Source: Opitutia bacterium UBA6410 (GTDB lineage Bacteria > Verrucomicrobiota > Verrucomicrobiia > Opitutales > Intestinicryptomonadaceae). From it: a stretch of DNA of 25,472 bases. This document shows, piece after piece, positions 17,278-23,407 of this stretch. Position 1 is the first letter of the stretch; every line of letters begins with the position of its first letter. The DNA lies in assembly GCA_002437405.1 (NCBI GenBank), contig DJPO01000111.1:9981-35452 (forward strand), read 5' to 3'. A program made the translations under genes and the position numbers. The notes under the pieces are model-generated. The model did no database searches. It had not been told where the DNA came from and was given only the letters and a program-made list of their open reading frames with translations.

Positions 17278-18018
17278 CTACATCGAGAAATTTTCGCCGA
17301 GATAGAACTTGCGGCTCTGGGGGTCGTTGACCAGAAAGTCGCTCGTGCCCTCGCACAGAACCTTGCCGTCGTGGATAAGATAGGCGCGATCGACAATGCT
17401 GAGGGTTTCGCGCACATTGTGGTCGGTAATCAGCACCCCGATGTTCTTGGATTTCAAGCCCCTGATGATGTCCTGAACCTCGGCGACACTTATGGGGTCG
17501 ACGCCGCTGAAAGGCTCGTCCATAAGCAGGAATTTGGGGCGCGCCGTGAGGGCGCGGGTGATTTCGAGCCTCCTGCGCTCGCCGCCCGAAAGCGTGAACG
17601 CGGGCTGCTTCGCCAAGTGGGTGAGGTTCAGCTCGTCGAGCATCGCGAGGACATAGTCCTTCATCTCCTTTTTGGGAATCGGGAGATTTTCGGCAACCGC
17701 CAAAATGTTTTGCTCGACAGTCAGCTTTCTGAAAATGGACGCCTCCTGCGGCAGGTATCCGATACCCATTCTGGCGCGCTTGTACATCGGCACATCGGTG
17801 ATGTCCGCGCCGTCGAGAATTACATTGCCCTCGGTGGCGGGCACGAGCCCGACAATCATATAGAAGCTTGTGGTCTTGCCCGCGCCGTTGGGCCCGAGCA
17901 GCCCGACGATTTCGCCCGCGCGCAGCTCGACATTCACGCCTTTGACGACTCTGCGCTTGCCGTACTGCTTTACGAGATTGCGGGTTTGAATAAACGAAGT
18001 ACCGTCCTGAAATTCCAT
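17278..18018 (-). CDS. lptB: LPS export ABC transporter ATPase LptB
   Basis: ATPase of the LptB2FG complex that lifts lipopolysaccharide from the inner membrane to the periplasmic bridge. The 246-residue product has Walker A GPNGAGKT (42-49), the Q-loop region GYLPQEASIFRKLT (87-100) typical of LptB, signature LSGGE (143-147), Walker B FLLMDEP (163-169) and H-loop His200. I chose the ATG at 18018, giving the family length; an in-frame ATG at 18069 would add a hydrophobic 17-residue leader not found in this cytoplasmic protein. First gene of the lptB-hprK-metH-rodA-rng run. It implies an LPS-bearing outer membrane. No Shine-Dalgarno is seen. Confidence 0.94.
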   Translation of the reverse strand: MEFQDGTSFIQTRNLVKQYGKRRVVKGVNVELRAGEIVGLLGPNGAGKTTSFYMIVGLVPATEGNVILDGADITDVPMYKRARMGIGYLPQEASIFRKLTVEQNILAVAENLPIPKKEMKDYVLAMLDELNLTHLAKQPAFTLSGGERRRLEITRALTARPKFLLMDEPFSGVDPISVAEVQDIIRGLKSKNIGVLITDHNVRETLSIVDRAYLIHDGKVLCEGTSDFLVNDPQSRKFYLGENFSM

Positions 18019-18029
18019 AACGAAAGCCA

Positions 18030-18056
18030 ATATTAAAAAGAGGATACAAGCAACAA
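18030..18056 (-). promoter_or_regulatory. Candidate lptB promoter
   Basis: Minus-strand TAATAT (18030-18035) lies 11 bases before the chosen ATG, with TTGTTG (18051-18056) 15 bases further up. The spacing is short, so this is a weak call; it fits the -10-to-ATG distance seen at two other promoters here. Confidence 0.25.
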
Positions 18057-18147
18057 AAAAGCGACGCAAAAGCCCGCAAAATTGCCGACCGCCAGAACAC
18101 TCTTAATCTGCCGCCGTCGGGGGAGAACTCGGAGGAGAAAAACCACG

Positions 18148-18198
18148 ATGATGTGTGTATTGGGCTACTACAAACTGGACACCCCCTTTAAGTTTTGA
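18148..18198 (+). CDS. Possible 16-codon ORF, unknown function
   Basis: Plus-strand ORF MMCVLGYYKLDTPFKF, with two successive ATG codons, preceded 10 bases upstream by GGAGGAG (18131-18137), one of the best ribosome sites in the window. Its stop lies inside a CCCCCT/AGGGGG inverted repeat. It sits alone in the hairpin-rich spacer between lptB and a small membrane-protein gene. I do not recognise it: it could be a leader peptide, a small protein, the broken start of a lost gene, or chance. Confidence 0.3.
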   Translation: MMCVLGYYKLDTPFKF

Positions 18199-18231
18199 GG
18201 GGGATAGGCGCAATTTGCTACGCAAATCGCC
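18182..18231. repeat. Two inverted repeats in the lptB spacer
   Basis: CCCCCTT...GAGGGGG (18182-18203 region, one G-T pair) and GGCGCAATTTGC-TAC-GCAAATCGCC (18207-18231, one bulge). With the neighbouring repeat copy B they make four hairpins in about 110 bases. No T-run follows, so terminator function is doubtful. Confidence 0.55.
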
Positions 18232-18233
18232 GA

Positions 18234-18295
18234 AAGGGGGCTTGCCCCCCTTCAATGGGTGGCGCACCTTGCGCCCACCTTGCGCCCGCTTTCAC
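18234..18295. repeat. Interspersed hairpin repeat, copy B
   Basis: Same plan as 33-77: AAGGGGGCTTGCCCCCCTT palindrome, linker TTCAATGG, a GC-rich palindrome and GCTTTCAC. It supplies the stop codon and the last 13 residues of the small membrane-protein gene on the minus strand. Both copies enter their host gene in the same frame (GAA AGC GG, Glu-Ser-Gly). Copy B carries an extra 11-base tandem duplication. Confidence 0.7.
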
Positions 18296-18494
18296 GCGTC
18301 CTTACGGTATAATAAATGCTGCACAACCATATGACATAAGCTATTGGGATAAGCACCAAAAACGCAATAATCGACGCAAAGAAAAACGCCGCCGCCTCGT
18401 TCCACCTCTTTTGCAGGAACAACCCGAACCCCGGACATATCACCGCCGCGAGGAAATCGACCACCTTGTTGGCTATTTTCATCTTTCCGCTCAT
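18252..18494 (-). CDS. Small two-helix membrane protein, unknown function
   Basis: An 80-residue product with two hydrophobic segments (about 10-28 and 34-62) around the turn FLQKRWN. The first half (AVICPGFGLFLQKRW) loosely recalls small stress-related Pmp3/YqaE proteins, but the resemblance is too weak to name it. Residues 68-80 (ESGRKVGARCATH) come from hairpin repeat copy B, and the stop codon is in the repeat as well; the native end was probably near residue 67. A good promoter lies directly upstream, with its -10 only 11 bases from the ATG, and there is no Shine-Dalgarno. Divergent from the sialidase-like gene. Probably a real gene because of the coherent membrane profile. Confidence 0.65.
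   Translation of the reverse strand: MSGKMKIANKVVDFLAAVICPGFGLFLQKRWNEAAAFFFASIIAFLVLIPIAYVIWLCSIYYTVRTRESGRKVGARCATH
18266..18287. repeat. 11-base tandem duplication
   Basis: ACCTTGCGCCC occurs twice in direct tandem inside repeat copy B; copy A has only one equivalent arm. Eleven bases is not a multiple of three, so it changes the reading frame downstream in the host gene. Confidence 0.85.
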
Positions 18495-18505
18495 ATCGAA
18501 ATTTG

Positions 18506-18535
18506 ATTATCGGAAAAACCGCCGTGGTAATTCAA
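18506..18535 (-). promoter_or_regulatory. Candidate sigma70-type promoter of the small membrane protein
   Basis: Minus strand: TTGAAT (18530-18535), 18-base spacer, GATAAT (18506-18511; five of six to consensus). The -10 ends 11 bases before the ATG at 18494, so the leader would be only about 5-7 bases. Confidence 0.5.
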
Positions 18536-18563
18536 CAAAAATTCGCATTTAAATCAAAAATGC

Positions 18564-18593
18564 TTGACCCCCTTTCGCCGAACAAAATAAGGT
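18564..18593 (+). promoter_or_regulatory. Weak candidate promoter of the sialidase-like gene
   Basis: TTGACC (18564-18569), five of six to the -35 consensus, followed after 18 bases by TAAGGT, a poor -10. The transcript would have a leader of about 25 bases. Confidence 0.25.
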
Positions 18594-18625
18594 CTATTTC
18601 CGTTTGTTTAACTACCCAACGCAAA

Positions 18626-20347
18626 ATGAAAATAAAATATCTGCTGCTTCTTCCAATACTAACCTGTACCGCATTCGCGGCACAAACGCCCAAGAGTATC
18701 GACGACATATACGCTCCGACAGTTGTCGCCGTGCCGCCCTGCGACCCCGTCAAGGGACTCATAAAAATGCCCGACGGGAAAATCCGCCACTCCAATTACG
18801 GCGGACAGCCCGAAAACCAAATCGAATCGAAATACTCTTTTAAGGTAAAAAACCGAATGTATATCGAATCCGCCGACAACGGGCTTACTTGGAGCGAACA
18901 CCAACTGCCCGCGGGCGTCGAACTGCCGCTCTTCCGCCACCCCGCTAACGGAAGATATTTTAGGGTCGACGGCGTAAACGGGCAGTCGTGGTTCTTCGAC
19001 TACGGGACGGACGGGGAAAAGGAAGTCTCGCGGACGGAAATCTGCCCGTGGTGGTTCGAGTTCAACGCCGAGCCGTGCTTCGTCGGCAAACGGATACTCG
19101 TGCCCGTCACACCCCGCACTTCGAGCTGCCTGCAGAACGTCGATTTCGTCTTCGGGTCGTTCTTTTTCATCACCGACGACTTCGGCAAAACTTGGAGCAA
19201 ATCCTCGCGCCTGAACGTCCCGCACCACAAGGCGGGCGGAGTCCACAAAGGCACGCGCTGGAACCACGACGCAATGGAACCGACAGCCATCGCGCTCAAA
19301 GACGGCAGGGTCTGGACGGTGATACGCACGTCGCTCGACAACCTCTGGCAGGCGTGGTCGAAGGACGGCGGATTCACTTGGAGCAAACCCGTACCGACGC
19401 CCTTTTACGGAACTTGCGTAATGCCGAAACTCGGCAGACTCTCGGACGGCAAACTGCTTTTGATGTGGGCGAACGCAACGGCTCTCCCCGAGCTCGAGGG
19501 CGCAAACGGCGTCTGGGAGGACGTGTTCACAAACCGCAGCGCAATCCACGCGGCAATCTCCGACGACGACGGAAAAACTTGGCGCGGATTCAGGGAAATC
19601 CTCCTCGACCCGCGCCGCAACGCGCCCGACTTCGCGACCTCCGACGGCATGGACAAGAGCGTCCACCAGTCGCAATTCATCGAAGCCGCGCCGAATAAAA
19701 TCGTCGCCGCAATCGGGCAGAGCAAGGCGTCGCGCCGAATCGTGCTCTTCGATACCCGCTGGCTCGAGGAAACTTCGCGCAAATGCGACTTCTCGAACGG
19801 GCTGGACGACTGGAGCGTTTTCAACTACAAAAAGGGAATCATCGGGCACTGCGCCTACAACCGATTCGAGGGGTGCAAGACCGTCCCGAACCCCGACGCG
19901 CCGACCAAAAACTGCCTTTTGATAAGATACCAGAAAGACGACTCGCTCGTAAGCGACATACGCGGCGCGGTCTGGAATTTTCCATCTACCGACAGCGGGA
20001 AAATCGACTTGAAAATAAAATGCCTGCGCGGCTTCAAGGGCGGGAAAATTATGATACACGACCGCTGGATAAACCCCTCCGACGAGTCGGCCGAAACCCT
20101 GTCTTTTGCCGCATTCGAAATTCCCGAAAGCTTCGGCGACGGCAAAACGCGCTCTTTGGAATTGAAATTCGACGTTAAAAACAAAACCGCGACTTTGTCG
20201 GCGGACGGAGCGAAAATCGCGACCCGCACGATAAACCGCCCCGCGCCCATCGGGGTGTCGTACCTGCAACTGCAATCTGGCAAAACCGACGGCGACGCGG
20301 GTATGCTGGTTTTGGAGGTATCCGAAAGCGGCGCGCCCCGCAAATAA
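18626..20347 (+). CDS. Secreted BNR/Asp-box sialidase-like protein
   Basis: From the ATG at 18626 the product has 573 residues and opens with a signal peptide (MKIKYLLLLPILTCTAFA, likely cut before AQTP). The frame is open from 18503, but an upstream start would bury the signal peptide. Four Asp-boxes, the mark of six-bladed sialidase/BNR propellers, are clear: SADNGLTW (82-89), TDDFGKTW (183-190), SKDGGFTW (245-252), SDDDGKTW (312-319). About residues 388-573 form a second beta-rich domain beginning DFSNGLDDWS, as in LamG/carbohydrate-binding modules. I do not see a clear FRIP motif, so true sialidase activity is uncertain; a glycan hydrolase or binding protein is likely. It is the only substantial plus-strand gene here and has no glycan-utilisation neighbours. 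No Shine-Dalgarno. Confidence 0.85.
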   Translation: MKIKYLLLLPILTCTAFAAQTPKSIDDIYAPTVVAVPPCDPVKGLIKMPDGKIRHSNYGGQPENQIESKYSFKVKNRMYIESADNGLTWSEHQLPAGVELPLFRHPANGRYFRVDGVNGQSWFFDYGTDGEKEVSRTEICPWWFEFNAEPCFVGKRILVPVTPRTSSCLQNVDFVFGSFFFITDDFGKTWSKSSRLNVPHHKAGGVHKGTRWNHDAMEPTAIALKDGRVWTVIRTSLDNLWQAWSKDGGFTWSKPVPTPFYGTCVMPKLGRLSDGKLLLMWANATALPELEGANGVWEDVFTNRSAIHAAISDDDGKTWRGFREILLDPRRNAPDFATSDGMDKSVHQSQFIEAAPNKIVAAIGQSKASRRIVLFDTRWLEETSRKCDFSNGLDDWSVFNYKKGIIGHCAYNRFEGCKTVPNPDAPTKNCLLIRYQKDDSLVSDIRGAVWNFPSTDSGKIDLKIKCLRGFKGGKIMIHDRWINPSDESAETLSFAAFEIPESFGDGKTRSLELKFDVKNKTATLSADGAKIATRTINRPAPIGVSYLQLQSGKTDGDAGMLVLEVSESGAPRK

Positions 20348-20356
20348 CGCGGGCGC
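20333..20356. repeat. Inverted repeat over the sialidase-like stop codon
   Basis: GCGCCCCGC and GCGGGCGC pair with one bulge around AAATAAC, which contains the TAA stop. It sits between convergent genes and may slow transcription in both directions, but there is no T-run directly behind either arm. Confidence 0.45.
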
Positions 20357-20379
20357 ATTTGTGAAAAAAAAGAAAAAAA

Positions 20380-21522
20380 CTACGCAGGCAAAATCCAGCC
20401 GTTTTGGCTCTTTTTGACTACCTTTTTTATTTCCAACATCAACAATAGCGCGAGACACTTTTGAACGGGTATCGCGCTTTTTTCGGCGATTTCGTCGGCA
20501 CTCAAAACCCTTTCCGCGTCGAAAATTTTTATTATCGCCGCCTCGTCGTCCGAAAGTTTTATCGTCGGCTTTTTCGCGGGCGCGACGGATTCGGACTGTG
20601 GTTGCGAATCGGGCGCGGCGGGCTGGGATTCGGAAAAATCGAATTCCACCTGACCCGTCGAGCGCAGCTCTTCTATGATGTCGTCGGCGGACATCGCGAG
20701 CGTCGCGCCCTCGCGGATTAGCGTGTTGCAGCCCCTGCTCGCGTGGGAATCTATGCGGCCGGGGACGGCGAAAACGTCCCTGCCCTGCTCGGCGGCAAGG
20801 CGGGCTGTAATCATACTTCCGCCCTGCACATCCGACTCGACAACGACCGTCGCCAAACTCATTCCCGAAACAATCCTATTGCGAATCGGGAAAGTCTGCC
20901 TGTCAGCCCTCGCCCCGAGTTTGAATTCGGAAAACACTGCCCCCGATTGTTTGATTCTCTCGTACAGTTGGAGATTCTCGGGCGGATAGACGACGTCCGC
21001 TCCGCAACCCAAGACCGCCACGGTTTTTCCGCCAGCCTCGAGTGCCCCGAGGTGTGCGTAGGTGTCGATTCCGCGAGCCATTCCGCTGACAACCACAAAA
21101 CCCGCCCGCGCAAACGTCGCCGCAAATTTGCGCGCAACCGTCTGTCCGTAAATGCTGCACCTGCGCGAGCCGACTATTGCAATGCACGGGGCGTTGAAAT
21201 CGCACTCGCCGATACAGTAAAAACCGACGGGCTTGTCGGCGAGCGGCAGGAGCGCGCGCGGGTAGCGCGGGTCTTTGTAGTGGATATACTTTGCGCCGAG
21301 TTCCTCCATTCGCGCGAAGATTTTTTCGCAGTCCGAATTTTGGCGTGCGGCGGAAATTGCGTCTGCAAGCTTCGCGCCTATGCGCGGCACTTCGAACAGT
21401 TTTTCGCGCGGGGCGGCGAAAACGCCCTCGGGCGAGCCGAACGCCTCCAGCAGGCGCATTGCGGTAATCGACCCGACATCGGGCACCGAGCACAATTTGA
21501 TATACGACTTCCAGTTTTCCAC
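20380..21522 (-). CDS. dprA: DNA processing protein DprA
   Basis: Loads RecA onto incoming single-stranded DNA during natural transformation. The 380-residue product has an N-terminal HhH/SAM-like part (about 1-60), then the Rossmann-fold core: AIVGSRRCSIYG (115-126), VVSGMARGIDTYAHLGALEAG (within 144-164), FPIRNRIVSGMS (211-222) and GGSMITARLAAEQGRDVFAVPG (within 234-255). A low-complexity Pro/Ser/Gln linker (about 298-318) leads to a C-terminal winged helix. The start codon is GTG (21520-21522), with a weak GGAAAGAG a few bases upstream. A T-rich stretch follows the stop. It is convergent with the sialidase-like gene by 32 bases. No other competence genes are in the window. Confidence 0.95.
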   Translation of the reverse strand: MENWKSYIKLCSVPDVGSITAMRLLEAFGSPEGVFAAPREKLFEVPRIGAKLADAISAARQNSDCEKIFARMEELGAKYIHYKDPRYPRALLPLADKPVGFYCIGECDFNAPCIAIVGSRRCSIYGQTVARKFAATFARAGFVVVSGMARGIDTYAHLGALEAGGKTVAVLGCGADVVYPPENLQLYERIKQSGAVFSEFKLGARADRQTFPIRNRIVSGMSLATVVVESDVQGGSMITARLAAEQGRDVFAVPGRIDSHASRGCNTLIREGATLAMSADDIIEELRSTGQVEFDFSESQPAAPDSQPQSESVAPAKKPTIKLSDDEAAIIKIFDAERVLSADEIAEKSAIPVQKCLALLLMLEIKKVVKKSQNGWILPA

Positions 21523-21770
21523 TTTACTCTTTCCGTTTTTTTCGATTCCCCATCATTTTCAAATCTCCAAAAACGGCAAGAATTAATTTTTATTTATTTT
21601 ATTTATTTTTAAGACTGCAAAGCGGCAGATGAAAAATTTTCGGGCAACGACCCATTCTCGGACACGCGACGCTCATTGGAGAAAAAAAAATTGCGGCGAT
21701 AGAGCCCGATTCAAACTCCGCCACCGCAGCCCCTCCCGTTTTTTCAACGGAGGAAGAAATGAAAAAAAAA
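21523..21770. other. AT-rich spacer between dprA and the methyltransferase gene
   Basis: About 250 bases with no convincing gene. It holds an A/T tract (about 21580-21612), a possible dprA promoter (minus-strand TTGCAG, 17 bases, ATAAAT), and an inverted repeat at 21732-21753 (CCTCCCGTT/AACGGAGG, one bulge). A plus-strand GGAGG followed by ATG at 21759 opens an ORF antisense to the methyltransferase gene, which I do not accept as a gene. Confidence 0.5.
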
Positions 21771-22673
21771 TCAGATACCGAAAGTCGCACCCGCCCAAAG
21801 CGAGAGTGGCAGCGGGTAGGAGTCGCCGCGCGGCTCGAGGACAAGCTCGCCGCAGGAGATTTTACAACCCGCGCGCCTGCCGAAAAATTCGTCGATTACA
21901 TTCGCCGCCATAATCGCCGACGCGTCTATCGAATAGAGCGTTATCAGGACGAAAAGCGGGCTATCGGAAAGGATTTTCGAGCACGCCGCGAGGAGCTCGG
22001 GCAGCATTTTTTCGAGCTTCCAAAGTTCGTTTTTCGGCCCCCTGCCGAACGCGGGCGGGTCGAGAATTATCGCGTCGTACTTTCTGCCCCTGCGGGCTTC
22101 GCGCTGGGCGAATTTCAGGGCGTCGTCCACAATCCAGCGAATCGGGGCGGCGTCCAATCCGCTCGCGGACTGGTTTTTGCGCGCCCATTCAACGGACGGC
22201 TTGGAAGCGTCCACATGCGTCGCCTCATACCCCGCCGCCGCCGCGACGAGCGTCGCTGCCCCAGTGTATCCGAAGAGATTGAGCAAAGTCGGCTTGCGCC
22301 CCGCGTTTTCGGGTCGGGCGGAAAAGCGTTCCGCCTGCGCGGCGATGAACTCCCAATGCGGTTTTTGCTCGGGGAAAACTCCCAAGTGCTTCGAGCCCTC
22401 CATAAACTTCGTCAAAAATACGGTCTTGCCGAAGCGCATTTGCGGCGGGCGGATTTTTTTGAAAAACTCCCAGTGGGCGGATTTTTTGTCGTCGTCAAAA
22501 TAACGCGCGTGGGCGGACTTCCAGAGGTCGGGGCGGCGCGGATTCCACCACGCCTTCGGCTCGCTGCGGATTACGACGCAGTCGCCGAAACGCTCGAGCT
22601 TCAGGCGTCCGCCGCTGTCGAGCAGTTCGTAGTCGTCCCATTGCGCGGACAGCGGGCGGATTTGCAGGTTCAT
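21771..22673 (-). CDS. Class I SAM-dependent rRNA methyltransferase, RlmI/RlmL-like
   Basis: The 300-residue product has SAM motif I LNLFGYTGAATL (131-142), acidic motif II VDAS (154-157) and catalytic motif IV ILDPPAFGRG (203-212), the arrangement of the RlmI/RlmK group that methylates 23S rRNA bases. The N-terminal 60 residues do not show the PUA domain of full RlmI, so the RNA target is uncertain. Its start overlaps the hisA stop (ATGA), without a Shine-Dalgarno. A nine-T tract follows the stop, but the nearby inverted repeat lies beyond it, so an intrinsic terminator is not clear. Confidence 0.88.
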   Translation of the reverse strand: MNLQIRPLSAQWDDYELLDSGGRLKLERFGDCVVIRSEPKAWWNPRRPDLWKSAHARYFDDDKKSAHWEFFKKIRPPQMRFGKTVFLTKFMEGSKHLGVFPEQKPHWEFIAAQAERFSARPENAGRKPTLLNLFGYTGAATLVAAAAGYEATHVDASKPSVEWARKNQSASGLDAAPIRWIVDDALKFAQREARRGRKYDAIILDPPAFGRGPKNELWKLEKMLPELLAACSKILSDSPLFVLITLYSIDASAIMAANVIDEFFGRRAGCKISCGELVLEPRGDSYPLPLSLWAGATFGI

Positions 22674-23404
22674 ACAGTAAGCTTTATGATTTCTGCCAAA
22701 TCGACTTTGCGCTCGTAAATCGCCTTGCCGACGATTACGCCGTCGAGGTTGGCGTGCTCGCGGGCGATTTCCGCGAATTTTTCGATGTCCGCCGCCGCCG
22801 AGACTCCGCCCGAAGCTATGAGTTTTGCGTCGTGCGCAGCGAGGGTTCTGAGCATTGTTTTCTGAGCCGCAAAGTTGGGGCCGGCGAGCATTCCGTCGGT
22901 GTCGATGTCGGTGTATACGAACATTTTTACACCGCCCCTTGCGAGCTTGTCGGCGAGCTCGAAAGCCGTCATATTCGAGACTTCCACCCAGCCTTTTATC
23001 GCGACTTTCCCGCCTTTTGCGTCTATGCCCACCGCGATTTTATCGCCGAATTTTCCCGCAAGCGAAATCGCAAACTCGGGGTTTGTGCACGCCTTCGTGC
23101 CGATAATCGCGCGCCCGACGCCCGCGTCGAAAGCGCGGACAACCGCGGCTTCGTCGCGCATTCCGCCGCCGAGCTCGACGAACATTCCCAATTCCGCGAT
23201 TTTCGAAATCACGGGGAGGTTGACCGCCCTGCCCTCGAACGCGCCGTCCAAGTCGACGACGTGGATTACTTCGCTGCCCGCGTCGGCAAACGCCTTTGCG
23301 GCGTCGAGCGGGTTTTCGAAATAGACGGTTTTGTCGGCGGCGTTGCCCATTTTCAGGCGCACGCATTTGCCGTCCTTAATATCTACTGCGGGGTATATTT
23401 TCAT
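22670..23404 (-). CDS. hisA: ProFAR isomerase (histidine biosynthesis)
   Basis: Amadori isomerase converting ProFAR to PRFAR, the fourth step of histidine synthesis; a TIM barrel. The 244-residue product has the catalytic Asp8 in YPAVDIKDGK, VDLDGAFEG (50-58), the phosphate loop LGGGMRD (78-84), and TDIDTDGM (165-172) with the second catalytic Asp. HisA rather than HisF is shown by the PAVDIKDGKCVRL start. No other his gene is adjacent: it lies three bases after the repeat/FGE-like gene and overlaps the methyltransferase gene. TrpF-like dual activity (PriA) is not indicated. Confidence 0.96.
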   Translation of the reverse strand: MKIYPAVDIKDGKCVRLKMGNAADKTVYFENPLDAAKAFADAGSEVIHVVDLDGAFEGRAVNLPVISKIAELGMFVELGGGMRDEAAVVRAFDAGVGRAIIGTKACTNPEFAISLAGKFGDKIAVGIDAKGGKVAIKGWVEVSNMTAFELADKLARGGVKMFVYTDIDTDGMLAGPNFAAQKTMLRTLAAHDAKLIASGGVSAAADIEKFAEIAREHANLDGVIVGKAIYERKVDLAEIIKLTV

Positions 23405-23407
23405 AAA

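Noticed and set aside
18019..18069. 17-residue hydrophobic leader on lptB
   Set aside because: LptB is a peripheral cytoplasmic ATPase and the shorter form has normal family length; the leader region also overlaps the candidate -10 box.
17246..18100. N-terminal extension of hprK across lptB
   Set aside because: It is an out-of-frame reading of lptB; the Shine-Dalgarno at 17254-17260 sets the start at 17245.
18503..18625. Upstream start for the sialidase-like gene
   Set aside because: It would place 41 polar residues before a clear signal peptide and overlap the candidate promoters.
18656..18670. Lipoprotein signal (ILTC) in the sialidase-like protein
   Set aside because: Thr before Cys is unusual for a lipobox, and a good signal-peptidase-I site (AFA before AQ) follows four residues later.
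20357..20379. Intrinsic terminator between the sialidase-like gene and dprA
   Set aside because: The T-rich stretch on the dprA transcript lacks a preceding stable hairpin, and the inverted repeat at 20333-20356 lacks a T-run; only a weak inverted-repeat call is kept.
21526..21558. Ten-codon leader ORF just before dprA (MMGNRKKRKE)
   Set aside because: It has no ribosome site and lies in A-rich sequence where short Lys/Arg-rich frames arise easily; kept only as a curiosity.
21759..22718. 319-codon plus-strand ORF with a good GGAGG before its ATG
   Set aside because: It runs antisense through the whole methyltransferase gene and into hisA, and the product is low-complexity Arg-rich. The Shine-Dalgarno is one arm of an inverted repeat.
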